Shown in pieces: positions 33,901-43,835 of a DNA stretch of 64,000 nt. The DNA comes from Hermatobates lingyangjiaoensis (lineage: Eukaryota > Arthropoda > Insecta > Hemiptera > Hermatobatidae). The DNA is taken from contig JAPFBL010000365.1 in the NCBI GenBank assembly GCA_026182355.1, positions 186,001 through 250,000 of the forward strand, written 5' to 3'. Made by a program: the position numbers and the translations under genes. Numbering within the stretch: position 1 is the stretch's first letter; each line of letters begins with the position of its first letter. The notes below the pieces were generated by a model. The model was not told the origin of the DNA and ran no database searches. It saw nothing but the letters and a program-made list of their open reading frames with translations.

Positions 33901-33954
33901 ATATATATATATATATATACTAAATTGAATAAACGGTCCACAAGAACTATACAA

Positions 33955-34500
33955 CTTTAAATTACACAAAGCACAACACAGGAAAAGGAATATTTCCAGT
34001 TGCTCCGTCCTTCGTCCTCTCTTCCAGTCTACTCCCGAGTGCGATCAACAGTTCGAAATATTGAGAATTCTGTAAGTGTGCTTTTTATTCTTTTTTTCCG
34101 TGTCGATCTTTATATCCCATTTATTTCCATTTTATCGTTTTTTCTTATTTTACTTGTTGGTCAGAATGTAGATCAGCCCTTTCGAGTAGAGTAGTCTGTC
34201 TTTGTAAGTTTTATAAGTTACGAACTTAACATTCCGTCTGAATACTCAAGCGAGCTTCTTTTTGTTGTACGGATGTGAATTGTATTTAAATTTATTTACG
34301 TGGTGTGCATAGTTTCATTTGTTTGTATTACTGGTGCAGTCCTTATTGTGCTCTTTGAATCTGTCTTTTAGCTTTCTTCCAGTTTGCCCTATTTAATTTT
34401 TGCCGCAGTCTTTGCATTTAATTTTATATATTCCGCTTTTTTCTAATTTATATTCTTTACTTTAGGAGTTTTTTTAAAAAATGTAAAGTTTTGATATACT
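33955..34500 (-). pseudogene. PLE GIY-YIG endonuclease remnant with terminal repeat
   Basis: Minus-strand reading from about 34465 down to 34150 gives SKEYKLEKSGIYKIKCKDCG, then IGQTGRKLKDRFKEHNKDCT, and later RRNVKFVTYKTYKDRLLYSK. GIYKI.C..C.K.(Y)IGQT...L..R..EH is the GIY-YIG endonuclease of PLEs with its CxxC insertion. The Tyr codon before IGQT is a stop and two more stops follow, so it is dead. At 33955-34100 lies the family E-prime terminal sequence, opposite in orientation, with a damaged core (CCGAGTG). Confidence 0.75.
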
Positions 34501-35450
34501 GTAATCAACTAGTAATGTACTATGCTTATACTATAACGAGCGCCAAACGAGCTACACACATCGCCTGTTGAATCATACTGGAAATAAAAAAAAATTGTTG
34601 GTAATTTAATATTCAAAACAACTACAGCACTATTTTAATTATAATATGTCTGCATATTATATTAAATTACGTTAAACATGTGCAAAAACAATAAACAAAA
34701 ACGAATAAATCAATGGTGAAACAACAATTTGAAAATGAAACTCGAAAAAAGTTTGTTGAACAGATAAAGCCGTTGTAAGGATCTGAAAGAGGATGAGTTA
34801 CGAGAAATTGATTATTTATAGGATAAGTGCGGCTGAGATGGCCAGATGAACTAAAAGCCTTTTTGGCTGGAGAAAACAAAATACAGAAAAAAAAACATGA
34901 CTCAACACTAAATGAAAATAGGTAGAATGAAAGACATTTTTTTTTCTAGTTGAAAAATACTCCTAAAGTATTTTGTCAGAGATCCTCAGATTTGGAGAAC
35001 TTAACAAAAACCATCAACCGTTTTGTCGACTTATTATTGACTTAGTCTAATAAAGGAGAGGAAAAACATAGATAAACGCCGCCATAAGCAGGGATTGTGT
35101 TGATATTCTCACTATTTAATCGTTAGATGTAACTAAAAATACATAAAGTATTGCGCTGATGTAATTTAACTTAGAATTAGTTTTTAATTTATATTCAACA
35201 GTATTTAAAAACAATAGGAAAAAACATTTGAGAATCATCCTTGTGCCGAAGACACTAGGAAAGAGTTGAAACGTGTTGACAGTGGGAAGTATGTTATCTA
35301 ATTTAGATGCAATAACGAAAACATTATTCAGGAAGACAGAGAAACTTATCAAGAAACTAGTTTCTACAAATTATGGTTACATTTTTAATGATTTTCCTTA
35401 AAGGTAGGGCTGCTACCAAAATTTGCAAATATATTCGCGACCACAAGAAA
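34501..35450. other. No gene recognised
   Basis: AT-rich intronic sequence. Small open frames at 34667-34879 and 35116-35352 (minus) show no recognisable motif. Confidence 0.35.
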
Positions 35451-35454
35451 AACA

Positions 35455-35704
35455 GCAAACAATAGAGTTTATTGAGGCCATTGGTATACACAACAAACAC
35501 TTCATTTAGGCCAACATTTTATTATATGTGTAGACCATCATCAGAGGTGTACATTCATACATACAAACTGTACATCCATCATTTGAGATGATATGTAATA
35601 TTTTCATTTCAACTCTGTTTCGTTGTAAACTATCTGTTTGACGTATATCTTTTTTGTTGATATAATGCTCTGATGATGATATACAGATATCTAGGCAAAA
35701 CGTA
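35455..35704. repeat. Family K inverted pair with hammerhead-like motifs
   Basis: On the minus strand at about 35512-35560 is CTCTGATGATGGTCTACACA, then GTTGGCCTAAATGAAG. On the plus strand at 35668-35705 is CTCTGATGATGATATACAGA, then TCTAGGCAAAACGTAGG. The plus copy has core CTGATGA, stem II GAUAU/AUAUC and CAAA-ACGU in place of GAAA-ACGU. The right copy stops abruptly where the PLE reading frame begins, marking a recombination or truncation junction. Confidence 0.5.
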
Positions 35705-36797
35705 GGTATATTATCAAATAGATGGCGTTGCCATGGGTTCTCCCCTTGGAGTAACATTTGCAAACTTTTACATGTGCCATGTAGAGAATAGTGTGTTAAC
35801 ACAAGAATCTATAGTCAAGCACCATGTGTACTGCCGTTACGTTGATGACTGCTTCTTAGTGGTGAATAACGAACAAGAAATTGAGTGTTTAAAAAAAGCA
35901 CTTGAAGAGGCATCAGTTTTAAAATTCACAAAGGAATTCAGTGTCAACAATAATATCAACTTTCTGGATGTAAGAATAAACCAGAATTACAGGAAATATG
36001 AAACATCAGTATATGTTAAACCAACGCATGCAGGAGTTTATTTAAATGCACAAAGTGAGTGCCCAGAAAGATATAAAGATGGAACAATTAAGGCACTTAT
36101 ACATAGAGCATTTAAGACATCATCTGACTGGCCTCTCTTCGACCAAGCAGTAGAAAGGATTAAACAAGTATTGGTCAACAATGGTTATAGTAACCAACAC
36201 TTCGACAATATTTTAAGGAAACATATGAAGAATCTAAATTTAAACAATAATCAAGAGCATCAGCTGGGCGAAGAAGGAAGAATACAAACGGTGTATTATA
36301 AGAATCAATTCTCTAATAAATATAAAAAGGATGAAAGAATTTTGAAGGCTATAATTAAAAGAAATACAACATGTGTTAACTCGGCAGACAAGCTAAATAT
36401 TAGTATTTACTACAATAGTTCCTGCACAGCAAATATGATAATTAGGAACAACCTACAACAAAAAACACAACTACAAAAAACCAATGTAGTGTACAGATAT
36501 AATTGCACTATAGGAGACTGTGAGCTCCTAAAATCGAGCTACATTGGTTCTACGACGACAACACTTTCACGCAGACTTACGATGCATCTCGCAGCCGGAG
36601 GACCGAAAGAACACACAATGAACATACATAAAAGCAGGCTAAGTAGAAAAATGCTGGAAGACAACATTGAAGTATTATATGCAGACAATAATCACACGAG
36701 GCTGCGTATAATTGAATCATTATGCATAAAGGAAAAGAAGCCGAACCTTAATGATCAGTCCTGTTGTTTTTCCAGAATTTTAAAGTTACATTCGTGA
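35703..36797 (+). CDS. Penelope-like element protein, 5'-truncated (RT + GIY-YIG)
   Basis: An uninterrupted frame of about 364 codons (first Met at 35733). It opens in the reverse transcriptase palm: DGVAMGSPLG (motif B), then CRYVDDCFLV with the catalytic YVDD at residues 36-39 counted from that Met, then NFLDVRIN and the thumb (IKALIHRAFKTSSDWPLFDQ). A linker leads to a GIY-YIG nuclease: VYRYNC...C near 253-262, YIGST at 270, the conserved Arg near 280, Glu at about 328 and Asn near 338. The fingers and N-terminus are missing, so it cannot be an autonomous element. It lies inside the largest intron, opposite in strand to the host gene. The clean frame suggests a recent copy. Confidence 0.9.
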
Positions 36798-36999
36798 AAA
36801 ATAACTATATAGTGATTTAAATAATGTTGTGTAAAAGTTCATGTAGGGAATTTTGTAGCAAACCTGTTACTCATGTTTATTAAGGTAGTGTTTTTTAAAA
36901 GTATATTTTATTATTAGTTATGCTTGATAGAAGAGATGTAATTGTTATTGTAAATAAGTATTTATTAGAATTGTTAAAAAAAACCTTGTATATAGAATC

Positions 37000-37031
37000 C
37001 TTGAGAATGGTCAACGTAGACCGAAATGTCG
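37000..37031 (+). ncRNA. Hammerhead-like motif, family I, 3' of a PLE
   Basis: CTTGAGA, stem II GGUC/GACC, GAAA, AUGU, C, about 200 bp after the PLE stop codon. The same sequence with GAAACATGTCGG (palindrome ACAUGU) forms a hairpin pair at 56410-56575. The core is off consensus (CUUGAGA), and one base of the palindrome is missing here. Confidence 0.5.
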
Positions 37032-37190
37032 GACATGTTTAATATGAAAAATACATTTAAAGATAAAAAAATCGGTGAGTTAATTTATATGATACCACAA
37101 AGATGGAAAAGTAGCATTCGAAACCTTGAAAAGGTATGTAGGAAACATACTAAACTTAATGTTGGCAAGATATTTAATGAGGTATATATA
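37026..37190 (+). pseudogene. PLE N-terminus-like fragment after the terminal repeat
   Basis: The frame reads MSDMFNMKNTFKDKKIGELI and then IRNLEKVCRKHTKLNVGKIF before a TA-rich stretch. It resembles KVRVTKLEKFRKGIKLEIGI at 56.63 kb, which also follows a family I motif. The order PLE ORF, terminal repeat, start of a PLE ORF suggests the remains of a head-to-tail tandem. Confidence 0.4.
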
Positions 37191-37262
37191 TATATGTATA
37201 ATATATGCAGAGAGGAAGGGAGGGAGGGAGAGAGAGTGACAGTACACACACACACACAAATA

Positions 37263-37370
37263 TAATATATATATATATATATATAAAGTCTTTTGACGGC
37301 TAGGTCTTGGAAATGAACTTTCTTTAGTACGACAATGTTTCGATGTAATTTATATATAAAATCATCAGAG
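37263..37370 (-). repeat. (TA)n tract with hammerhead-like fragment
   Basis: A TA tract at 37263-37285 is followed at 37334-37368 (minus) by CTCTGATGATTTTATATATA, then TACATCGAAACATTGTCG. Core CTGATGA and GAAA are present, with an AU-rich, ambiguous stem II. I class it as one more decayed PLE terminus. 37390-38195 contains nothing else I can name. Confidence 0.4.
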
Positions 37371-38199
37371 CAGCAAAAAATTAAAAAACATGATAATGCT
37401 TATAATATTTTTAACAATTATATACAAATTCAATATGAACTACTATGCTAACATTAAAAAATGTCTTATAAGTCTGCAGATGATTTATTATTACTATCAA
37501 TGTTGTATACAAGATTTATCGATTAGCGTTAACTTAAAAAAGCTTTGCAAAATAGACACCGTTTCTATCGACTTCCTCTATCTTTAGAGAATGTATGCTA
37601 ATAAAATATCCTAAAGCCATAAACACTTAATCTTTTAAATAATTATAAGGAATTAATTTAAATTGTTTATTATGTTAGGCAATTAGTGCTGATCTAATTT
37701 GCAAACATATACTTAACTTATACAATCTTCAAAATTGTTTGGAATGAATGTTATATTATTACAATATGTAGGTTTAAAATCCCAAAAGTTTAGTGAATGT
37801 GTTCGTTTTTGCAGCCCGTACTAATTAGAACTCGTTTTCTTCTGTCTGCAGAGTAGTAAGAAAGTTATCATTAGGTAGCATCTTAAAGGCTCTATGTATG
37901 AGCGCTTTCATAGTTCTATCTTTATATTTATCCAAACAGTCCTTACTTGTATTCAAATACATTCTGTAAATACATTCATACCTGTACAATTGTTTTTATG
38001 CTTGTTATTAATACTCAACAGTTATATTCCTTAAGAATTTCACTGTAAGTGACCTAAGTTATTTAGTTGTCAAAAGAACTTAGTTACAACAAGAATTAAC
38101 TTCCTCCACATCCTTATCAATGAAAATGAAATAAAACTTACACAAGAAATTCATGCATTTCATCATTACCACAGAGGTTAGTATTATTATTATTAAACA

Positions 38200-38282
38200 C
38201 ATATTATACCGTCTTACCTTGTACATTACTGCCGTAGCTCTCGGACCGGTTTCGGGTGTCACCCATCTTCAACACGAACTGA
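38200..38282 (-). repeat. Family B arm, left partner
   Basis: ACCGTCTTACCTTGTACATT, ACCGGTTTCGGGTGTCACCC, ATCTTCAACACGAACTGATC is a family B arm in minus orientation. Its inverted partner is at 39642-39745 (GATCAGTTCGTGTTG ... TACGAGGTAAGACGGTA). The 1.35 kb between them holds a family D hairpin and a PLE remnant, which look like nested insertions in one family B element. Confidence 0.7.
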
Positions 38283-38343
38283 TCTACTGCATATATATAT
38301 ATATATATATATGATCAAACCACAATAGGAAATGGGAAAACAA

Positions 38344-38386
38344 GACTAAGATCTTTCAACCGTAACAAGCGGTCTTCGTCAGAGTC
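38344..38386 (-). ncRNA. Hammerhead-like motif, family D, all stems visible
   Basis: Minus strand: stem I GACU (38386-38383), core CTGACGA (38382-38376), stem II ACCG/CGGU plus an A-U pair with one bulged G, GAAA, palindrome AGATCT, U, then AGUC which pairs exactly with GACU. Cut predicted between 38348 and 38347. Structurally the most convincing ribozyme of the window, with 38429-38471 as its mirror copy. Confidence 0.75.
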
Positions 38387-38428
38387 AAAAACCCAACTGA
38401 CTTTTTTGACAGAGTCAGTTGGGTTTTT

Positions 38429-38471
38429 GACTCTGACGAAGACCGCTTGTTACAGTTGAAAGATCTTAGTC
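38429..38471 (+). ncRNA. Hammerhead-like motif, family D, plus strand
   Basis: Stem I GACU (38429-38432), core CTGACGA (38433-38439), stem II as in the minus copy but with CAGUU for CGGUU, GAAA, AGATCT (38461-38466), U at 38467, AGUC (38468-38471). Sense and antisense ribozymes are therefore in the same hairpin. Confidence 0.7.
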
Positions 38472-38552
38472 TTGTTTTCCCATTTCTTATTGTGGTTTGA
38501 TCATTGATTGTTGTTTCACGTGTTTATGTGAAATCTTTATATATATATATAT

Positions 38553-39555
38553 AGTTCACACAGGAAAGAGAAAACACAAATAAAAGACACACACAAAAGA
38601 CTCACAACGATATTTCGACAGTCGTCGTCATCGGGTAGAAGTAGTCCCTTTGAGTAGCTGAAGCTAACTGAGTGGTAGGCCAAATGCAACGAACACGCGC
38701 GCACTCTGCCTGCCGCCCTAGGTAAGCTACTAACTACAGAGAGAATAATAACTAAAAAGAACAAATAAAAGCAAATAAAAATAACAGAAGGAGAAGACTA
38801 GTAAATGAAGCAATAAACAATTAAAAAATTAAAAAATAAAAATAAATAAAAAAAATAAAAATTAAAATTAAAAAATAATAAATAAATAAATTCTTAAAAA
38901 AAAAAAAAAAAATTAAAATAAATAAATAAAAAAAAAAATAAATAAATAAATAAATACTTAAATTAACGGTACAAGTTAAGGCCAGGAGGAGAGCGAGCTT
39001 TGAGAAGACAGATAATTGCCTCCTCTGAAGCTCTTAAAGTAACCCGAGAAGACTGAACAGGGATATGATTAAGGATTTGGACCCGAAGCAGTGATTAAAA
39101 TCCAGTCCATGGAATTAGAGTGGATAGCAATAGGAAGGTTTTTGCGTTGACCAACGGAAGCCCTGTGACCATTCATACGTAAGTTGAGCTGCGTAGAGGC
39201 CATACCAACGTAGAATGCATCACACTGGGTGCAGTCCAAACGTAAACGCAATTAACCGAGGTGCATGAGGTGTGGGGAGGACAAGGGTAGTTAATATTGC
39301 TATGGGGGGAAGTAAAAAAGGGATTAGGGTTTATGATAAGACAGGTTTGGCATCTGCTCCGTCCGCACTCCAACATTCCCCTCCCAAGTGTAGGGTTCAA
39401 GGGAGAGTGATGGGAGAAAATGCCTCTGAGGTTCGGTGGTTTGCGATATGATAAGGAGGGGGCTTCAGGAAAAATAGATGAGGTAGAAGGAGAAGAGGAG
39501 AGCAATGGGAAAAACTCCTTAATAACCGAGCCAATCCTATGAGCGCCAGGGAAAA
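38553..39555 (-). pseudogene. PLE remnant: GIY-YIG end and terminal repeat
   Basis: Minus strand from 39555: GAHRIGSVIKEFFPLLSSPS, then LSYRKPPNLRGIF, CGRSRCQTCLIINP, then after a frameshift LRLDCTQCDAFYVGMASTQL, LRMNGHRAS, and finally VTLRASEEAIICLLKARSPP and GLNLYR before the stop at about 38968. This is the linker (YRKPPNLR, CxxxxCxTC) and GIY-YIG domain of a PLE, with YVGM in place of YIGxT. The 3' side (38553-38760) carries a family E-type hammerhead at 38602-38640 (CCGATGA, GAAA, AUAU, C). The 5' end stops in a TA tract. Confidence 0.8.
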
Positions 39556-39592
39556 ATTATATATATATATTATATATATATAAATATATAAT

Positions 39593-39625
<33 letters not shown>

Positions 39626-39628
39626 TAT
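39556..39628. repeat. (TA)n-rich tract
   Basis: Broken TA repeats, bordering the 5' end of the PLE remnant on the left and family B sequence on the right. Confidence 0.85.
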
Positions 39629-39641
39629 AAGGTTATATAAT

Positions 39642-39750
39642 CAGATGGGTAGTATGCAGTAGATCAGTTCGTGTTGAAAATGGGTGACACCCGAAACCGG
39701 TACGAGAGCTTCAGCAGCAGTGTACGAGGTAAGACGGTATATTATTAATA
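39642..39750 (+). repeat. Family B arm, right partner
   Basis: GTAGATCAGTTCGTGTTGAA, then AATGGGTGACACCCGAAACC, GGTACGAGAGC and TACGAGGTAAGACGGTA. The core is TTGAAAA here, and the base after the palindrome is A. It pairs with 38200-38282. Confidence 0.7.
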
Positions 39751-39784
39751 TCAATTACGGTGTTTAATATTAATTACACAAGAA

Positions 39785-40060
39785 AGTCGATTTGAATGTA
39801 TCTACCAAGTAAGTGTGAGACATACAAAAAAAAACCTAACAAAGTCCTCATACATCGGGCCTTTAAGATGACTGGTAATGAGATGTTTTCTATTACCATG
39901 CGGAAAAAATAAAACAATTTCTAAGTAAATGCAAATATTTTAGACTAATAGGTGAAAATACTTACATAAGTATGAAATTTTAAAAATTAAATCAATAAAT
40001 AATTTTATATTCTATGTTACAAAATCAAAAAGTTTAGGAATAGAAAATTTAACGGAACTG
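39785..40060 (+). pseudogene. PLE reverse transcriptase thumb fragment
   Basis: The frame reads NKVLIHRAFKMTGNEMFSIT, matching IKALIHRAFKTSSDWPLF of the PLE at 36.1 kb; a further frame gives KQFLSKCKYF-like sequence. The upstream part (TYKKKP) needs a frameshift. It begins just after the family B tail, which links that family to PLEs as well. Confidence 0.6.
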
Positions 40061-40261
40061 TCATTATTAACAAGAAAACAACAGTATACAATGATATATC
40101 ATATAATACTAATACTACACCATATACTATGGTATTAACGAAACACACAACCAAAACTAATCTAACTGAATAGATAGTTAATTAATTAAATTAATTAAAT
40201 TAAATATATTATTAAATTTATTAAATAAATATATAAATTAATTAAATATAGTTAATAATAA

Positions 40262-40545
40262 ACAGCAAGTTCAAGTTTACGTTCGAAGTAGAAGCAAACG
40301 ATAAATTAAACTTCAAAGAATTAACTATAGGAAAAACTAAAGATAAACTCAGTTTTCAAATAGGCCGCAAACTGTCACCGATATAGCCATACGTAAATCA
40401 TCACTCTACCCAACACAACCAAAAATATCCGCGTATAGATATATGATAGATTACTAAACGTACACAAGAATTTAACTAACTATAACAAGGAATTAAGTAC
40501 CATAAAAAAATTACTCATACACCAAGTATCTAGAAGATAGGGGTA
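40262..40545 (+). pseudogene. PLE reverse transcriptase fragment
   Basis: The frame reads SKFKFTFEVEANDKLNFKEL, TIGKTKDKLSFQIGRKLS, then after a stop IAIRKSSLYPTQPKISAYRY, MIDY. The series FTxExExNxxLNFLxLxI...L.F.IxRK(P)T...I...S.HP...K.AAxRYMI is the segment after the catalytic YxDD in many PLE reverse transcriptases. Stops and one frameshift make it a pseudogene. It may be a second copy, since its order relative to 39785-40060 is reversed. Confidence 0.65.
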
Positions 40546-40986
40546 TCTCCGCGTTGCATGTGCATGATGGACTAGGAGCTATTTTTAACCTGCTCAAGTA
40601 TTCTTTAAATACCTGGCCCATGTCCTGTCATGTATTGGGATATTTTATAATTTATTTCGAAAGGTTATAGGAGGTATGACGGATATTATTAATACTAATT
40701 CTAACTGAAACCACTTGAAAGAAAAGCACTTGAATTACGTTTTTCTTCTTTGCTTATCATATGACTGAGATAATACCACTTCCTTCAGTATAATCGAAAC
40801 TACTGCTCTCATTTCTACTGTGAAACTTCAAAGTAAATTTGAAATTTCTACTTCAAGTCACTACTATGAAATTTGAAAATCAAGTAAATTTGAAATTTCT
40901 ACTTCAAGTAACTACTATGAAATTTCTACTATGATTATTGTCACTGGCTTACCAAGACAGTGACAGGGTAAAAAAGTTAATGAAAT

Positions 40987-41260
40987 ACTATCCTCATATA
41001 GAAGTTTACTAATATAAACAACGCGTTTCGAACACATACTGTCTTCTTCAGGCGTAAAACCAAGGATGAGTGTCTGTGGTACAACAGTACGACCAGTTGT
41101 ACCACAGACACTCATACTTAGTTTAATGCCTGAAGATGAACACTATGCGTTCGAAAAGCGTTGTTTATATTAGTAAACTTCTATATATGGAGACTATTTC
41201 ATTAACGTTTTTACCTACAATGAGTAAATACCACTTATAACTGATTTCACTAACTTAGAA
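40987..41260. repeat. Family A hammerhead hairpin
   Basis: Minus motif at 41021-41051 and plus motif at 41130-41162 (core CTGAAGA, stem II GAACRC/GYGUUC with changes, GAAA, AGCGUU). The inner arms carry GTACCACAGACACTCAT and inverse. Tail ATGAGTAAATACCACTTATA on the right. The fragment AGGAGGTATGACGGATATTA at 40665-40700 is a family B/C end. Confidence 0.75.
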
Positions 41261-41299
41261 CATAATCTTATTTGTTCTCATTGCTTATAAATATTGGGG

Positions 41300-42035
41300 G
41301 CATTGCTATTTTAAAAAGCAACTCTATTTTCTTAAGGATAACTTGTTCGGTCTTTACTGTCCTGTGTAGATAGATTAATTTTTAATTCATTCCTTATCTT
41401 CTCTCTTTCAAACTTAAAAATAAAGTTTTTGTTTTTAACTTTTCATTTATTATGAAAAGCAAGGTTTAGTTCATGTAATTCTCTATTGAAACTTGAGGAC
41501 TTGTTTAATTGCTTACGACAAATTTGAATAAATATAAATTTAAAAAAAACATTTCATCTTGAGCTCGCAAGTTATTATTTTATTTATTCTACAGAGTTAT
41601 TTATTACGAAAGCATTTAAACCAGTATCATTCAATTAAAAATTTGCAGTACCTAGTTACTTTTCTGTAATAACTTTCTTATTCATTATTTATTATTTATA
41701 AAAATCGGCTGTCTATTACATTTAACATTCCTACTAAGTTTAGATTACAACTCAGGTTTTGCATTAAAGTAGTCCCCACAAGAAGGAGGTGCAGCCGGTG
41801 CGCCGCACCACGGCCCATTAGAGTCTGGGAGGCACATGAATATCAAAGTTAAAAATCGAAATGTGCAATTGCGTATACATTTTTTTATCGTTGAATTGAA
41901 GAAGAAAGGAAATTAGAGTGCACTCTCGCAACCACACTCTTTGTTATCCAACTTCGTCAAATCTTACTTCTTTTCAAGTGGTTGGCATTCAAAACATACT
42001 TAGTTTTCCATTTTCTTGTATGTTGACTTTTTTTC
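41300..42035. other. No gene recognised
   Basis: AT-rich intronic sequence. A short GC-rich patch at 41776-41835 contains GGTGCAGCCGGTGCGCCGCA and partial palindromes; I cannot assign it. Confidence 0.3.
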
Positions 42036-42039
42036 AGGG

Positions 42040-42240
42040 AAAAAAGACTGACTGATTAGTCTTATTCATAAGACAGTCAGTCTTATTCAGAGGCACTCAT
42101 CCTTAGTTAATGCCTGAGGAAGAACACTACGTGTTCGAAACGCGTTGTTTATATCATTAAATTTTTATATGTGGAGACAATTTCATTAGATTTTTACCCT
42201 ACAATGAGTAAATACCACATAATAACTGATTGAACTACAT
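42040..42240 (+). repeat. Family A element, right half
   Basis: A small inverted patch (GACTGACTGATTAGTCTTAT and inverse), a full plus-strand motif, and the tail ATGAGTAAATACCACATAAT. The left ribozyme arm is missing. Confidence 0.7.
42114..42146 (+). ncRNA. Hammerhead-like motif, family A, intact core
   Basis: Core CTGAGGA (42114-42120), stem II GAACAC/GUGUUC (6 pairs, loop UAC), GAAA, palindrome ACGCGU, U at 42146. First stem I pairs are C-G and G-U. Confidence 0.65.
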
Positions 42241-42454
42241 TAGAATGGGTAGTTTATCAAGTAACCTATATTAAACGGTTCGGTTTGATGAATTTAATTC
42301 CAATCTTTAATCCCAATGGTCAGGTTACGGCGGTAGCTTTTGTTTTTTTTTTCTTTATAAATATATAGACCTTTTAATAAGATTCTTTATTACTCAGAAC
42401 ATTAGTATAGCGCAGCTGAATTATCTAGATATATGAGCCGTTTCCCAAGTGCTA

Positions 42455-42620
42455 TGAATTCTCACAATGACAACACGATGGGGACTGATAAACTATTTGC
42501 CCAAGCCCTGGTCACGGGGTAACGGCCTCTTCCCTCTTCAGAGGGGTGCGACCGAGTTCTTAAGAACACTGTGGTAATCTTAAACCAGTAAGCCAATGCA
42601 GGAAGCCTGCCCAGTTGTTG
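42455..42620 (-). repeat. Third copy of the unknown GC-richer repeat
   Basis: Read on the minus strand: TTACTGGTTTAAGATTACCA, CGGTCGCACCCCTCTGAAGA, GGGAAG, CCGTTACCCCGTGACCAGGG, matching the units at 16588-17312. About 80% identity by eye. The G run at 42772-42785 and GC-richer sequence to 43000 are not clearly part of it. Confidence 0.6.
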
Positions 42621-43598
42621 GAAAGGGGGGGCGCAGAAAAAGTTTTGCACTGCGACATTTTTTTATTTCGAAGACCTTGCTTCATAGCGTAGGAGAATGT
42701 TAAGGATTCCTTCAGAACTGATCAGCATGGTGTATGAATCAGTTATATATTATCATATTCACCATAATAGGGGAGGGGGGGGGGGTTCACCTCATCGCGG
42801 TGTCTCCTCAATAACCAACCAAATGATGAACAGCCAGCTGTCATCAACCCTTGAAAGACAGCACAACGACTCGCCAACCTATACTACACTGCATAAGAAG
42901 GTCTGGTATCTACCCCGCTTAGCTTATCCTCCATATGAACACTTAAAGAGCTTCCGTCAACAAACGCTCTGACCAACCCGTCGCTAACAACCATCTATTC
43001 AAACAACCATAAACTTTCCTTTAATGCTTGCCTTAGGTTGCAAATATTACGACAAGACCCTCCAGAGAGTAAAACTGTCACTTTACACGCATCCGAGGAT
43101 GCTACATATGTGGTTTTTGAATACGCGTTGTTAACTAAGTCTAAACTTAAAAAGATAGGACTGTTTCAAACGGACGGGCGTTGGTAAAAGAAAATATTCA
43201 CCTATTATTATTTTCATATCAAGAAAGAAACATATACAATCATTCCCTGCCTCCTATATAAATAACTAACAATGCCTATATACATATTTCAAACGTGTTC
43301 TATTAATCAGTTGTAATCATTTAAAACAAATGACCGATACACAAATATTAAATTATACTTTTTGTTCTCTCGTTCACTATTGCTGCAGTTCAGTAATTCA
43401 ATCTTGACTGTCATGAAAACAACTGGTGATATCGAAAACCGCACTGGTTTATCAATTTTTTCTTTTATCTATAACTTCCATTGAATTTTAAATATCTGGT
43501 TACAACTATAAAATATAAAATAATGACAAATTTGTTGAGTTCCAAACTACAAGTAACCAGTTGAGTCTACAACGTGCTTGGTCTCCCTTTCTATTTTC

Positions 43599-43730
43599 TT
43601 CTGAAGACGGATTGCCCGAAAGTTTGTAAGTGTGTTTCTATACTATGTGTGCAACTCTTCTTCAGTTTTGAACTCGTATTGTGTCCAGTTTGGATCGTCT
43701 TTCCGTTTGTTTATTAATTTATTAATATAT
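43599..43730 (+). repeat. Hammerhead-like fragment and shared tail
   Basis: CTGAAGACGGATTGCCCGAA then AGTTTGTAAG has core, a short GG/CC stem II and GAAA. The following TTTTGAACTCGTATTG and GTTTGGATCGTCTTTCC recur at 25317-25362, there also beside a TA tract. Weak evidence for an additional family. Confidence 0.35.
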
Positions 43731-43835
43731 ATATATATATCATTAAAATGCCCAGCAGTCTCTGCGTTAACGACTTTAAAGCTAGTCTATTGCAAGGATG
43801 AGTCAAACAGAAAATTATAGGCTGTAATTGTGTGT

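Larger units (their letters stand above)
38313..38555. repeat. Family D hammerhead hairpin, near-perfect
   Basis: Arms of about 95 bp (38313-38406 and 38415-38505) are almost exact inverted copies with two hammerhead motifs. The right-only tail ATTGATTGTTGTTTCACGTG, TTTATGTGAAATCTT follows. TA tracts flank both ends (38291-38312 and 38539-38553). Other copies: 25383, 26165, 44192, 53640, and the ends of the PLE remnant at 55095-55930. Confidence 0.9.

Noticed and set aside
33542..33941. Frames rich in IYIYIY and HTHTHT
   Set aside because: Translations of TA and TG microsatellites on both strands.
41776..41835. Short GC-rich palindromic patch as an RNA gene or island
   Set aside because: About 60 bp only, with no box elements or known fold.
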